A stretch of DNA of 32,364 nt from Methanomassiliicoccaceae archaeon UBA113 (GCA_002506175.1 DAXB01000021.1:1-32364), one strand, 5' to 3'. Positions 1 through 8,116 are shown, counted from the stretch's first letter. Made by a program: numbers and translations. The notes: a model not told the origin generated them from the sequence alone.

Positions 1-207
1 CCCCGCACACGCAGGGCAAACCGCGCTGTCAAAGAGGTCAGGGAGAACGTCGCAAGGCACATGAAGGCAGATCTCGAGCAGGTTTGGCTCGACGCATCCG
101 TCAACGACAAGCTCTGGGCGAACGGAATCCGCAACCCTCCGAACAAGATCACCGTCAAGGCAGCCAAGTTCGACGACGGACTTGTTGAAGTCTCACTCGC
201 AGAGTGA
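1..207 (+). CDS. rpl31e: Large ribosomal subunit protein eL31 (L31e), C-terminal part
   Basis: The reading frame is open from base 1 and ends in TGA at 205-207. It gives 68 residues matching the L31e core: the basic stretch RTRRANRAVKEVRENVARH followed by a VWLD...LWANGIRNPP...ITVKAA segment. L31e sits near the peptide exit tunnel of the archaeal and eukaryotic large subunit. The N-terminus lies outside the window. aIF6 starts about 13 nt downstream on the same strand, the usual archaeal arrangement, so the two are very likely co-transcribed. Confidence 0.93.
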   Translation, partial: PRTRRANRAVKEVRENVARHMKADLEQVWLDASVNDKLWANGIRNPPNKITVKAAKFDDGLVEVSLAE

Positions 208-214
208 AGGTGAT
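208..214 (+). promoter_or_regulatory. Shine-Dalgarno site that decides the aIF6 start
   Basis: AGGTGAT lies just after the L31e stop. It is followed by three consecutive ATG codons at 215, 218 and 221. Spacing favours 221 (6 nt) over 215 (0 nt). Confidence 0.6.
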
Positions 215-220
215 ATGATG

Positions 221-877
221 ATGAGATTCTCGCGCTATGCAGGAAACCCAAATATCGGTGTGTTCGCAGTTTCAAACGAGAGTGTCTCACTCATCGCAGC
301 AGATGCCGATCCGCTCTTCGTGAAAGATGTGGAAGAGGCATTGGAGGTTGAAACCCATTTGACGACAGTGGCCGGATCATTCGTGGTCGGGTCACTTGTC
401 GTCATGAATTCAAACGGTGCAGTGGTATCAGGCCTCTCCGAGGAGAGGGAGATCTCGGATATCGAGAAGCTGCTGCCTGTTTTCGCATTGGACGATGCGC
501 TCAATGCCGCGGGAAACAATATCCTAGCTAACGACAACGGCGCATTGGTCAATCCAGATTATTCTAAGAAGGTCATCAAAGCCATCTCCGAGGCCCTCGG
601 TGTGGAATGCGTCCCTGCAACAGTCGCTGGAATCAAAACTGTTGGATCTGTCTGCAGGGCCACCAACAAGGGATGCATCTGTCACGCTGATGCTTCCGAG
701 GATGATTTGGCTCTTATCAAGGATATTCTAAAGGTGGAGGCCCAGAGAACCTCTGTCAACCACGGTTCCCGTATGGTCGGAGCAGGAGTGCTCGCAAATT
801 CGAAGGGAGCACTCGTAGGGGATATAACCACTCCTATAGAGATGGGAAAAATCGAGGACGGATTGAACCTCTATTGA
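221..877 (+). CDS. eif6: Translation initiation factor 6 (aIF6)
   Basis: The 218-residue product has the aIF6 hallmark YAGNPNIGVFAVSNES at the N-terminus and the repeated pseudo-fivefold aIF6 units, for example VNHGSRMVGAGVLANSKGAL near the end. aIF6 binds the 50S subunit and prevents premature joining to 30S. There are three tandem ATGs at 215, 218 and 221; the last was chosen because GGTGAT at 209-214 is best spaced for it. An upstream in-frame TTG at 182 lies inside L31e and is not credible. The length is normal for the family. The gene directly follows L31e. The rest of the common archaeal cluster (L18a/LX, prefoldin alpha) does not follow here; a convergent hydrolase does. Confidence 0.93.
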   Translation: MRFSRYAGNPNIGVFAVSNESVSLIAADADPLFVKDVEEALEVETHLTTVAGSFVVGSLVVMNSNGAVVSGLSEEREISDIEKLLPVFALDDALNAAGNNILANDNGALVNPDYSKKVIKAISEALGVECVPATVAGIKTVGSVCRATNKGCICHADASEDDLALIKDILKVEAQRTSVNHGSRMVGAGVLANSKGALVGDITTPIEMGKIEDGLNLY

Positions 878-880
878 TTC

Positions 881-891
881 CGCCGTTTTTT
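881..891 (+). terminator. T-tract after aIF6
   Basis: A short GC run (cgccg) followed by six T residues lies immediately after the aIF6 stop and before the convergent hydrolase gene. Archaeal transcripts commonly end at such oligo-T tracts. No strong hairpin is visible. Confidence 0.4.
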
Positions 892-936
892 GAATACTCG
901 GCTACCGATTCGACCGATAATCCTATGGTCGCAGAT

Positions 937-1578
937 TCAATTATCAAATACCCAGCATTCTCTGGTATCGGACATTTCGGAAGCTGTGACGTCTATCTCG
1001 TTGCCTACGAAATCCACTGCATCGTTGGGTATGATGTTGAGGAAGTTATCCAGAGGTCCGAGGCGGAAAGAGAGTCCGCCAACGAGGTAGTGCATTGGAA
1101 CTACTATCCTTGGATTGACCAATTCTATGAATGTCTTAATGTCTGAGAGGTCCATCGTGTAGACCTCGCCAACGGGGATGAATAGGAAATCGACCCCTTT
1201 GATCTGCTCGATGATATCTTCGGGCGGTATGCAACCAAGGTCACCTACATGGCAGATCGAAACATCATCCATGATGAACTTGTAGATGGTATTGAAGCCT
1301 CTCTCGGAGCCTTCGGAGTAATCGTGGAAGGAGGGGAATCCTGTGACGGTTATGCCTTTGGCATCGAATGTACCATTGCGACCGAGGAAATCAACATGTT
1401 CTCCTTTGATGACACGGGGTTTGTTGTGATCATAGTGTTCATGGGTGATCAGTACGACATCCGCGGAAGCGACCGGAGGTTTGATACCTAAAGAGCGGCC
1501 ATCGTGCGGATCAATAACTATCGTTGTGGAACCGTTCGAGAATTCGAAGCATGCATGGCCGTGCCACCTAATGAGCAT
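937..1578 (-). CDS. Metallo-beta-lactamase-fold hydrolase (UPF0173/UlaG-like)
   Basis: The 213-residue protein begins IRWHGHACFEF and carries the metal-binding motif THEHYDHNKP (HxHxDH) near residue 46, a later GDLG motif (about 112) and VPMHY (about 161). These are the ligand set of the short metal-dependent hydrolases related to L-ascorbate-6-phosphate lactonase. The substrate cannot be read from sequence, and archaeal copies are generally of unknown role. The start is ATG at 1576-1578, preceded by a GGAG-like site and an upstream TTTAAGTA box. The gene is divergent from the DUF373 gene and convergent with aIF6. Confidence 0.85.
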   Translation of the reverse strand: MLIRWHGHACFEFSNGSTTIVIDPHDGRSLGIKPPVASADVVLITHEHYDHNKPRVIKGEHVDFLGRNGTFDAKGITVTGFPSFHDYSEGSERGFNTIYKFIMDDVSICHVGDLGCIPPEDIIEQIKGVDFLFIPVGEVYTMDLSDIKTFIELVNPRIVVPMHYLVGGLSFRLGPLDNFLNIIPNDAVDFVGNEIDVTASEMSDTRECWVFDN

Positions 1579-1602
1579 AGAATCTCCGAATGTAAGACTG
1601 AT

Positions 1603-1643
1603 ACTTAAATCGATGTTGTATGAGCAAATTTAGCTTAAAATAC
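1603..1643. promoter_or_regulatory. Divergent promoter region, hydrolase (-) and DUF373 gene (+)
   Basis: Within the 85-nt gap, plus-strand CTTAAAATACT near 1633 lies 22-30 nt before the DUF373 ATG, giving a very short leader. The minus strand carries TTTAAGTAT near 1605-1613, about 30 nt before the hydrolase ATG. Both are TATA-like; assigned by eye. Confidence 0.45.
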
Positions 1644-1663
1644 TAACAGAAACATTCAGGGTC

Positions 1664-2767
1664 ATGAAACACACTCTGGTTTTAGCCGTAGACAGGGATG
1701 ATGATTTCGGTGCCAAAGGACATGTGAAGAGTCCGGTCATAGGTATCGATAATTGCCTGAAAGCAGCGAATGCCCTGGGTGTGGCAGACCCGGAAGATTC
1801 CGACTTGAATGCTTTGTATGCCGCCATAAGTACGTGCAGGGAGCTGATTGAGGATGGAATCGATGCCGAGGTTGCCCTAATCTGCGGATACGAGAAGGTT
1901 GGATACAAATCCGATCTGGCATTGGTCTCGCAGTTGGAGGTTGTCTTGGATGAGATTGCCCCGGACAATGTCGTTCTCATAGGAGACGGTGCAGAGGATG
2001 AGACCGTGTACCCCATCATCGCATCCCGTGCACATGTTGATTCTGTCAGGAAGGTCTATGTCAAGCAGGCGCCAAACATCGAAGGATCATTCTATATCCT
2101 GAAGAGCATGATCTCCGAGCCAAACAAGAGGAAGAGATTCATAGCCCCTCTGGGTTTTGCATTGGTACTCATATCGATGTTCTTCATAATCCCGGATTTG
2201 ATGATATATGCGTCATCAGGGGAATCATCAGCCATCTCCAGTGTTTCAAAGGATGCAATCATCTTGGTGATCGGTCTTCTGTTGCTGATGTATGCATATA
2301 ATTTCATCGACAGATGGTCTACTTTCACCGATAATCTCAGGAACAGGATCGTCGGAAAGACAACAAGGCTCGCGATGACGGCGTTGGCAATCGGAATTAT
2401 CGTTCTGGGTCTTATCCTGACTTATTATCAGCTCATGGACACATATTTCAATACAATGTTCGCCGCAAGCGCTTATGGGGTCGCAGTCATGCTGTGGCCC
2501 ACGATTCTGGCGATCATAGCTTTCATCATCGGTAGGATATTGGATGATTATCAGAATGAGACTGTGATCCGTTTCACCGATGTGTTTGATATCATAAACA
2601 TCGCGTGCATCGGGTTGGTCATACAGGGAATCCTCGACCTGATCCTCGGTTACACTATGTTGGGATACAACGGGTCGTTCGGTGCGGTTGAGATTCTCAT
2701 AGGTATCGTCCTAACCATAGCATTCAGCTACACAAGGGGACAGATCCGTCCCAAAGAGTCCGCCTGA
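1664..2767 (+). CDS. DUF373 family membrane protein
   Basis: The 367-residue protein has a soluble N-terminal domain of about 155 residues (start KHTLVLAVDRDDDFG, then a VVLIGDGAEDETV motif) and about six hydrophobic segments from residue 158 to the end. This is the DUF373 arrangement, an almost exclusively archaeal family of unknown function annotated as predicted membrane proteins. The conserved acidic N-terminal motifs suggest a nucleotide- or metal-binding domain facing the cytoplasm, but that is inference. A TATA-like box sits about 25 nt upstream of the ATG. The MptE-like gene follows after 4 nt, so the two probably share a transcript. Confidence 0.82.
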   Translation: MKHTLVLAVDRDDDFGAKGHVKSPVIGIDNCLKAANALGVADPEDSDLNALYAAISTCRELIEDGIDAEVALICGYEKVGYKSDLALVSQLEVVLDEIAPDNVVLIGDGAEDETVYPIIASRAHVDSVRKVYVKQAPNIEGSFYILKSMISEPNKRKRFIAPLGFALVLISMFFIIPDLMIYASSGESSAISSVSKDAIILVIGLLLLMYAYNFIDRWSTFTDNLRNRIVGKTTRLAMTALAIGIIVLGLILTYYQLMDTYFNTMFAASAYGVAVMLWPTILAIIAFIIGRILDDYQNETVIRFTDVFDIINIACIGLVIQGILDLILGYTMLGYNGSFGAVEILIGIVLTIAFSYTRGQIRPKESA

Positions 2768-2771
2768 TAAT

Positions 2772-3407
2772 ATGGACTTCAGCCAATGGGAGCCGATATA
2801 CAAGCAGATCCTCTCGGATTTCGGCTTCGATCGTGCAGAGGATGAGCTGACGGTGCGTGTCCTGAAAGCGGTTACGATGAGTTCCGATCTCCGTTCGGGA
2901 GAGGAAGTCGCCGAGGGCCTCGGTAATACGGTGACAGTTGTCGGAAACGCTCCGTGTCTCGATGAGGATCTCCGTGAGTTTGGAGTATCCGGCAAAGTAC
3001 TTTGCTCTGGCTCTGCCGTGGGGAGGATTATGCGGGCAGGGATCGTCCCCGAGATGGTATTCACTGATTTGGATGGTGAGATAGACCCTCAGCTGGAGGC
3101 CAGTTCTAAAGGGGCTGTCACATTCATACATGCTCATGGCGACAACCGGGACCTGGTGTCTTCGTATGCAGGTTGCTTCGAGGGTCCTGTAGTGCTGACG
3201 ACTCAGTCAGTTCCCGAGCTCACAGTTTTTGATTACGGCGGTTTTACTGACGGTGACCGCGCTTACTGTTTTGCCAGGCATTTCGGTGCCGCTGAGATTA
3301 AACTTATCGGATTCGATTACGAGAGGCCCATGCCCAAGGAAGGTTCCGACCCCGAATTAAAGCTGCGTAAACTGGCGTGGGCCAAAAGGATAATCGAGTC
3401 CTGTTGA
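2772..3407 (+). CDS. mptE: 6-hydroxymethyl-7,8-dihydropterin pyrophosphokinase, MptE-like (DUF115)
   Basis: The 211-residue protein has the DUF115/MptE signature: VTVVGNAPCLDEDL in the first third, then VLCSGSAV, and MVFTDLDGEIDPQ supplying acidic metal ligands, followed by FIHAHGDN and LIGFDYERP near the end. Archaeal MptE-type enzymes transfer pyrophosphate from ATP to 6-hydroxymethyl-7,8-dihydropterin in tetrahydromethanopterin-type C1-carrier synthesis, which suits a methanogen lineage. It follows the DUF373 gene by 4 nt. The family also contains less characterised DUF115 members, so the exact substrate is inferred from motif and length. Confidence 0.8.
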   Translation: MDFSQWEPIYKQILSDFGFDRAEDELTVRVLKAVTMSSDLRSGEEVAEGLGNTVTVVGNAPCLDEDLREFGVSGKVLCSGSAVGRIMRAGIVPEMVFTDLDGEIDPQLEASSKGAVTFIHAHGDNRDLVSSYAGCFEGPVVLTTQSVPELTVFDYGGFTDGDRAYCFARHFGAAEIKLIGFDYERPMPKEGSDPELKLRKLAWAKRIIESC

Positions 3408-3423
3408 GCGTTCCGTTCTCTTA

Positions 3424-3459
3424 TTTTTATATTATAAGGGTATTCGTGAGATAGAGGTG
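3424..3459 (+). promoter_or_regulatory. Promoter and ribosome binding site of the site-2 protease gene
   Basis: An AT-rich TTTTTATATTATAAG stretch at about 3423-3437 resembles a TATA box. GAGGTG at about 3453-3458 gives a good Shine-Dalgarno before ATG 3465. Confidence 0.5.
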
Positions 3460-3464
3460 CCCTT

Positions 3465-5075
3465 ATGGATATGACATATGTCGTGATGTTGATTCTCTGT
3501 ATCGTTTACATCCCCATTTGGGTTTGGGTGTGGAGATGCCCCGAGAAAGCCGAGAAATGGCACCTTGTGAAGTACGGGCCTTGCATAATGATCAAGACCC
3601 ATCTCGGAATCAAAACCATGAACCGTGTCGCCAAATACACAAGATTCTGGCGCGTATGCGGTTTCATATCCAAGCTGGTTTCCGCCATCCTGTTCTTCAT
3701 CATGGTCTACGTCCTCATCGTCGGTGTTCTTTCGTTACCTGGAAGGATAGGGTCCGGAATCGGTATCCAATACGCACTGGCAATCCCTGGATTCAACCCG
3801 ATATTGCCCTTGTCTTACGGAATAGTCGCGTTGTTCTTCGCGATGGTTGTCCACGAGATGGGTCACGGGATACAGTCCCGTTCTAACGGTCTGGATGTGG
3901 AATCCACCGGGCTTCTTTACGGGGTCATCCCCCTTGGGGCGTTCTGTGAACCTAACGAGGAGCAGCTCAATAAAGCGGAACGCAGGGTACAGATGGATGT
4001 ATTCGCTGCGGGAATCACAGTTAACACATTCTTCGCGATCATTGCCTTCGTACTGATGGCGCTCATCATCTCGTTCGTCTCCGTGGCTGATTTCGGTCAG
4101 GAGAGTGCAAGGGATCTCCCCGGAGTCTACTATGTAGATGAGTCGTCACCCGCTTTCGACAGCGGAATACCCACATCTGCGATAGTAACCGGAATAATGT
4201 TCGATTATGAGACCGAATATCATTCTGTGACGGTAGACAAGGGTGCAGGGATTTCTCTCGTTTCAGATATAGAGATATCGCCGTTGAACACCTATTATCT
4301 GCGTTACGATCTGAAGGATGGCACACAAACCACATCCATCCCAATCCAGATGGGTGCATTCATCAAAAGGGTTGTCAACGGCAGCCCTGCAAGCGAAGCT
4401 CAGATCGATGTCGCCAGCTTCCTATACTCGATCAAGATCGAACGCAACGGAGAGGTTACGGAGTACATGATCTCCAACTGGAATGACTTCAAGAGAACCA
4501 TGGCCCTAACGCTTCCCGGAGACACCGCCACTATTTCCACGGTTGATTACTGTGTAAACGGATCTCCAGAAATATATGTCCACAATCCAGTGACGCTCAC
4601 AGCTTCCGGTTCCATTGGATACCTGGGGCTGGCTGTTACGGATTCCGGATTTACTTTCACAACGCCTTCCGTGATGCTTGAGAAGTGTGTCGATCCCTTC
4701 TACGGATGTACCGACCCGCTTTCATACATTCAGGGCTTATTGTCATACCTTTCAGGACCTTTCAACGGTCTTGACCCGATCTCGAATGCCATCATATGGT
4801 GGTATGATGCACCGTTGGGAGAGAATACCTGGATACTTGTGAAGACACTATACTGGATATTCTGGTTGGACATCCTTCTTGCGATATCGAATGCACTTCC
4901 CGCGCGTCCGTTCGACGGTGGATTCCTCTTCGAGGGCGGCGTCAACTGGCTACTGGAAGTCGTAGGGATTAAAGATACAGAGAAACGTGACAAGCTCTCG
5001 CAGAGCATCTCCAGCTGTGTATCGACAGTAGTGCTTGCGATGTTCTTCCTGATGCTACTGGCGTTTGTGATTTGA
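3465..5075 (+). CDS. Site-2 protease family (M50) intramembrane metalloprotease with PDZ-like insert
   Basis: The 536-residue membrane protein has zinc motif HEMGHG at about residues 130-135 inside a transmembrane segment and the second catalytic motif NALPARPFDGG at about 475-485, where the usual LDG is FDG. Between them lies a roughly 250-residue extramembrane part with a PDZ-like stretch (IKRVVNGSPASEAQI). Two hydrophobic segments precede HExxH and one closes the protein. Site-2 proteases cut transmembrane substrates within the bilayer. Archaeal versions have no firmly known substrate. The start ATG 3465 has a GAGGTG site. CorA follows 21 nt after the stop, suggesting co-transcription. Confidence 0.9.
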   Translation: MDMTYVVMLILCIVYIPIWVWVWRCPEKAEKWHLVKYGPCIMIKTHLGIKTMNRVAKYTRFWRVCGFISKLVSAILFFIMVYVLIVGVLSLPGRIGSGIGIQYALAIPGFNPILPLSYGIVALFFAMVVHEMGHGIQSRSNGLDVESTGLLYGVIPLGAFCEPNEEQLNKAERRVQMDVFAAGITVNTFFAIIAFVLMALIISFVSVADFGQESARDLPGVYYVDESSPAFDSGIPTSAIVTGIMFDYETEYHSVTVDKGAGISLVSDIEISPLNTYYLRYDLKDGTQTTSIPIQMGAFIKRVVNGSPASEAQIDVASFLYSIKIERNGEVTEYMISNWNDFKRTMALTLPGDTATISTVDYCVNGSPEIYVHNPVTLTASGSIGYLGLAVTDSGFTFTTPSVMLEKCVDPFYGCTDPLSYIQGLLSYLSGPFNGLDPISNAIIWWYDAPLGENTWILVKTLYWIFWLDILLAISNALPARPFDGGFLFEGGVNWLLEVVGIKDTEKRDKLSQSISSCVSTVVLAMFFLMLLAFVI

Positions 5076-5096
5076 AATTGAGAAGAGGTGAGAGAA

Positions 5097-6041
5097 ATGA
5101 TTGATATCTATGAGATGCAGAACGGCAAAGTTGTAAAGACCGATGAGCTGAAGGATGATGTCTGGATAAATCTAACCAATCCGAACACGGAGGAGATTGA
5201 TCTGGTCCATAAATTCCTGGATATCGAAAGAGAAGCAATCACCGCCGCTCTGGATGACGAGGAGGGTTCAAGAGCCGAGACATCCTCGAAGTACACAATC
5301 ATCCTTGTCGATGCCCCTACGAGGGAATGGAGGAGCGGACATGAGGAGTTCACCACCTATCCTATCTCCATCACGATCACTCAGAAAGCCATCCTTACAG
5401 TCTGTCTGCAGCCGCTGTTCGCCATAACGAACATCCTTTCGGCCATGAACAAGAACATCAACACTGTCGATGTTACCAACAGGAACCGTTTCATGCTCCA
5501 GATCCTGTTCAGAATCGCAATCAACTACCAGTCTGACCTGAAGTACATTGAGGTCAAACGCAATGCGATCGAGGAGTCTATACGCAAGGCTACAAAAAGG
5601 GAGGATCTCTTCGAGCTGCATGAACTCGAATCGAACTTGGTTTACTTCAAGACGAGTCTTTCCGTGAACGCATCCATCATCGACAGGATAAGCAAGCAGC
5701 CCCGTATAATCGCCACTCCGGAGGATAAGGAGCTGGTCGACGACGTCTACATCGAGACTCAGCAGGCTCTTGAGATGACAAACACGTACTCGCAGATCAT
5801 CAAGGGTACCAGGCAGTTGGTGGAGGCCGATCTCAACAATTCTCTGGCGAACGTCATGAAGTTCTTGACATCGATCACTCTCATCATTTCGATCCCTACC
5901 ATGATCGCAAGCTTCTACGGAATGAATGTAAGCCTGCCGGGATCGGATAACCCGTTCACTTGGACCATCCTGCTTGCAGCGATGATCATCCTCTGCATAG
6001 TGTCTATAAGGATACTTAGGAGGAAGGGACTCTGGCGCTGA
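5097..6041 (+). CDS. corA: CorA-family divalent cation (Mg2+) transporter
   Basis: The 314-residue protein is soluble and acidic for about 250 residues, then has two C-terminal hydrophobic helices with the signature YGMN between them (about 273-276), the selectivity-loop motif of CorA pentamers. A charged C-terminal tail (RRKGLWR) follows. CorA channels take up Mg2+ and sometimes Co2+ or Ni2+; Ni2+ would matter in a methanogen, but the sequence does not decide this. The start is ATG 5097: the in-frame GTG at 5088 is part of the Shine-Dalgarno AGAGGTGAG. The marker 2 gene starts 5 nt after the stop. Confidence 0.92.
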   Translation: MIDIYEMQNGKVVKTDELKDDVWINLTNPNTEEIDLVHKFLDIEREAITAALDDEEGSRAETSSKYTIILVDAPTREWRSGHEEFTTYPISITITQKAILTVCLQPLFAITNILSAMNKNINTVDVTNRNRFMLQILFRIAINYQSDLKYIEVKRNAIEESIRKATKREDLFELHELESNLVYFKTSLSVNASIIDRISKQPRIIATPEDKELVDDVYIETQQALEMTNTYSQIIKGTRQLVEADLNNSLANVMKFLTSITLIISIPTMIASFYGMNVSLPGSDNPFTWTILLAAMIILCIVSIRILRRKGLWR

Positions 6042-6045
6042 TATC

Positions 6046-7017
6046 ATGTCAAGGATATCGGATCTAGCTGAAGCCATAAGGGCATTCCCAGGTGTGACCA
6101 GGAAGAATGCGATTCACCAAATCACGGATGTGTTCCCGACATCCTCTTTTCCGAACGTGATCGCTGCCGCCGGGGAGGATGCCGCCGTCCTGGAATGCGG
6201 GACAGAGTGTATTCTTTTCGCGACAGATGGGATAATGGAGAGATTATTGGAGTCCGATCCTTATCTGGCAGGATACTTCGCAGTGCTGGTCAATGTCAAC
6301 GATATCGCTGCCATGGGAGGGCGTACGCTCGGAATGGTTGATGTTATGTCCATGAGGGAACCGGAACTGAGCGAACACCTGATCAAAGGCATACAGGACG
6401 CAATCGCGGATTTCAATGTTCCCATTGTCGGCGGCCATACACATCCCGATTGCTCTTACAATGCGATAGATATAGCTATTGTGGGTTCCGTTAAGAAAGA
6501 TGCGGTCCTGCTGAGTTCATCGGCCATGGATGGCGATGATATAGTCTTCGTCATGGATCTCGACGGTCATTATCCCGAATCAGTTCCGTTAGCATATGTC
6601 ACCACCATCGGTAAGGACAGAAGAATAGTGCAGGGCCAGCTCGAGGCTGTCGCTGTTATCGCCGAGAAGCATTTGGCCCATTCGTGCAAGGACATCAGCA
6701 ATCCAGGCCATTTAGGCACTCTCGGTATGCTTCTTGAAACATCATCTAAAGGAGGATACGTCGATATAGACAGCATACCGATACCTGACGGGGTCGATGA
6801 AGTCCTGTGGGCCAAAACCTATCAGGGCTGCGGTTTCGTTTTCACCTGCGACCCTTCTTGTTCACGTGCGATAATAGAATTGTTCGAGGATGTTGGGTGC
6901 AGAGGTGCTGTGGTCGGTAAGGTTGATTCGTCCCGCAAGCTCGTCATCAAGGATTCAGACGATTCCTATGTTCTTTTCGATTTCTCAAAAGACATAATAA
7001 CGGGAATCAAGAAATGA
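6046..7017 (+). CDS. mmp2: Methanogenesis marker 2 protein (AIR synthase/ThiL-like fold)
   Basis: The 323-residue protein has the PurM/SelD/ThiL layout: GEDAAVLECG near residue 43, ILFATDGIMERL (about 57-68), NVNDIAAMGGRTLGMVDVM (about 84-102), PIVGGHTHPD (about 126-135), and SNPGHLGTLGMLLETSSKGG in the second half. Among these families the combination best fits methanogenesis marker protein 2, found in methanogens and relatives and of unproven reaction; an ATP-dependent phosphoryl transfer or cyclisation is inferred from the fold. It is the most direct methanogen marker here. It closes the DUF373-CorA series and converges on the SRP RNA, whose 3' end lies about 7 nt away. Confidence 0.82.
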   Translation: MSRISDLAEAIRAFPGVTRKNAIHQITDVFPTSSFPNVIAAAGEDAAVLECGTECILFATDGIMERLLESDPYLAGYFAVLVNVNDIAAMGGRTLGMVDVMSMREPELSEHLIKGIQDAIADFNVPIVGGHTHPDCSYNAIDIAIVGSVKKDAVLLSSSAMDGDDIVFVMDLDGHYPESVPLAYVTTIGKDRRIVQGQLEAVAVIAEKHLAHSCKDISNPGHLGTLGMLLETSSKGGYVDIDSIPIPDGVDEVLWAKTYQGCGFVFTCDPSCSRAIIELFEDVGCRGAVVGKVDSSRKLVIKDSDDSYVLFDFSKDIITGIKK

Positions 7018-7023
7018 AGAAGT

Positions 7024-7330
7024 GCCTGGCCACAGCGGTTGATTCCGTATCCGAAGACAAGTTGACCGCCTCCCTTCTCCACCCTGCTTTCCCGCAAACG
7101 TCAGTAGCACGAAGTAAGGCTGCTCCCGTCAGGACCTGACCCGGTTTCCCCGATTGATGTAAGAACAACGACCCTCCGGCCGTCTTCACTACAAACTCCG
7201 ACTCTACAGGACAAGATTTCATAGTTGATTGGCGGGCTTGAATTCATCAGCGGAACCGTCCGCTGCTGTCACCCCCGCATATTGACGATTTCGGGTATAG
7301 GACACGCCAAGCGCCCCGGTCAAGCCAGAC
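7024..7330 (-). ncRNA. Signal recognition particle 7S RNA
   Basis: Read on the minus strand, the conserved domain IV (helix 8) core is seen at 7142-7119: GGTCAGGTCCTGACGGGAGC followed by AGCC. The 5' GUCUGGC (7330-7324) can pair with GCCAGGC at the 3' end (7030-7024) with one G-U wobble, as expected for the terminal helix of archaeal SRP RNA. The length of about 307 nt is typical of archaeal 7S RNA. The apical tetraloop of helix 8 reads UGAC rather than GGAA/GNRA. The RNA scaffolds SRP54 and SRP19 for membrane targeting. Exact ends are approximate. Confidence 0.9.
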
Positions 7331-7352
7331 GAAACCTTATTCTAAATGCTCA

Positions 7353-7361
7353 TTAAAATAA
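7353..7361 (-). promoter_or_regulatory. TATA box of the SRP RNA gene
   Basis: Minus-strand TTATTTTAA ends 22 nt before the inferred first base of the SRP RNA (7330), the expected archaeal TATA-to-start distance. Confidence 0.65.
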
Positions 7362-7560
7362 CTTTTTGTCGAATGTTATGCGACAGAGAAGAATATTTAC
7401 CATACCCCGAGTGTATCTTTGGCCTTTTCAGGATATAACAGAGGTATGCAACAGGTTCTACAGTCGCCGTCCCTGCATACATCGCCGGTAATCTTGCAAG
7501 TGTTGTATGAATCGAGGAACATGATCTGTGTACTGGACATGGTATCAGCATATGAGGTTC
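7362..7560. other. About 200 nt without assigned gene between SRP RNA promoter and HD gene
   Basis: No convincing coding frame is seen. The open frames crossing it (7342-7551 minus, 7419-7688 plus) have no recognisable sequence and no ribosome site. It contains two small inverted repeats: TGTCG/CGACA at 7367-7371 and 7381-7385, and GTATGCA/TGCATAC at 7444-7450 and 7474-7480. It may hold the 3' UTR of the HD gene or a small RNA; nothing decides this. Confidence 0.4.
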
Positions 7561-7992
7561 TCATCCGAGAAGGTAATCTTTGGCTTTGCAGTATAGATCG
7601 TATTTCTCATTCTCATGATCCGTCATTGGGCGGCTCCACCTGGTCTTGTCCATATTATGGGCAAGGTCCGCTAGTTTTACTTTCGTAGCTATCTGGTTTG
7701 TCTTGATAGGGCGGATGTAATCCATGTAAGGGACGCCTTTTTCATGGGTCAGGAGTTTGAGAGGTTCGATGACGTTCTCAGGAATCCCCTGTGATCTGAG
7801 GTCATCGAATGTCATCTTAGTGTCTTCTACTACGTCGTGGAGAAGCGCTACGGCTGTCGATACCTCATCATCCATCTGCTCAGCGACATGATAGGGGTGG
7901 AAGACATACGGCACGCCGTTCTTATCCATCACATCTTTGTGAGCCTCATAGCAGATGCGCGATGCCAGACGTGTTAGCGGGGTATAGATCAT
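7561..7992 (-). CDS. HD-domain hydrolase, RelA/SpoT N-terminal-like (MESH1-type)
   Basis: The 143-residue protein is a bare HD domain: an early His in YEAHKDVMDKNG, FHPYHVAEQM, the metal motif LLHDVVEDTKMT at about residues 50-61, and KLADLAHNMDKTRWSR near 106-121. These match the (p)ppGpp hydrolase half of RelA/SpoT and the stand-alone MESH1 group. No synthetase or regulatory domain is present. In an archaeon without ppGpp synthesis the physiological substrate is unclear; another nucleotide such as NADPH is possible (inference). A TATA-like CATTATAG at 8013-8020 lies about 24 nt before the ATG, implying a leaderless message. Confidence 0.88.
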   Translation of the reverse strand: MIYTPLTRLASRICYEAHKDVMDKNGVPYVFHPYHVAEQMDDEVSTAVALLHDVVEDTKMTFDDLRSQGIPENVIEPLKLLTHEKGVPYMDYIRPIKTNQIATKVKLADLAHNMDKTRWSRPMTDHENEKYDLYCKAKDYLLG

Positions 7993-8108
7993 AGGTGAAC
8001 AACAGGATGCATCTATAATGATTCATCGAACGACCGAAACCAACTCCATTAAGGAATTCGAAAGATTATAGGTCGTTTTCATTGATTATTCGGAAAAACA
8101 GGATTCAC

Positions 8109-8116
8109 TATAAATA
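8109..8116 (+). promoter_or_regulatory. TATA box of the symporter operon
   Basis: TATAAATA lies about 60 nt before the ATG of the small accessory gene. It predicts a start near 8135-8140, at the left edge of the palindrome at 8138-8158, so this transcript has a leader of about 35-40 nt, unlike most neighbours. Confidence 0.65.

Noticed and set aside
182..220. Upstream TTG start for aIF6
   Set aside because: It would overlap the L31e coding end and adds residues not seen in aIF6; a ribosome site and ATGs lie downstream.
874..1146. 90-codon frame after aIF6
   Set aside because: It is antisense to the metallo-beta-lactamase-fold hydrolase and has no ribosome site.
5268..6077. Open frame of 269 codons antisense to CorA
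   Set aside because: It lies fully opposite a clear CorA gene, has no recognisable family sequence and no ribosome site; such mirrored frames are common in this codon usage.
7419..7688. 89-codon plus-strand frame across the unassigned gap and the HD gene end
   Set aside because: No family sequence, no ribosome site, and it overlaps the HD gene.
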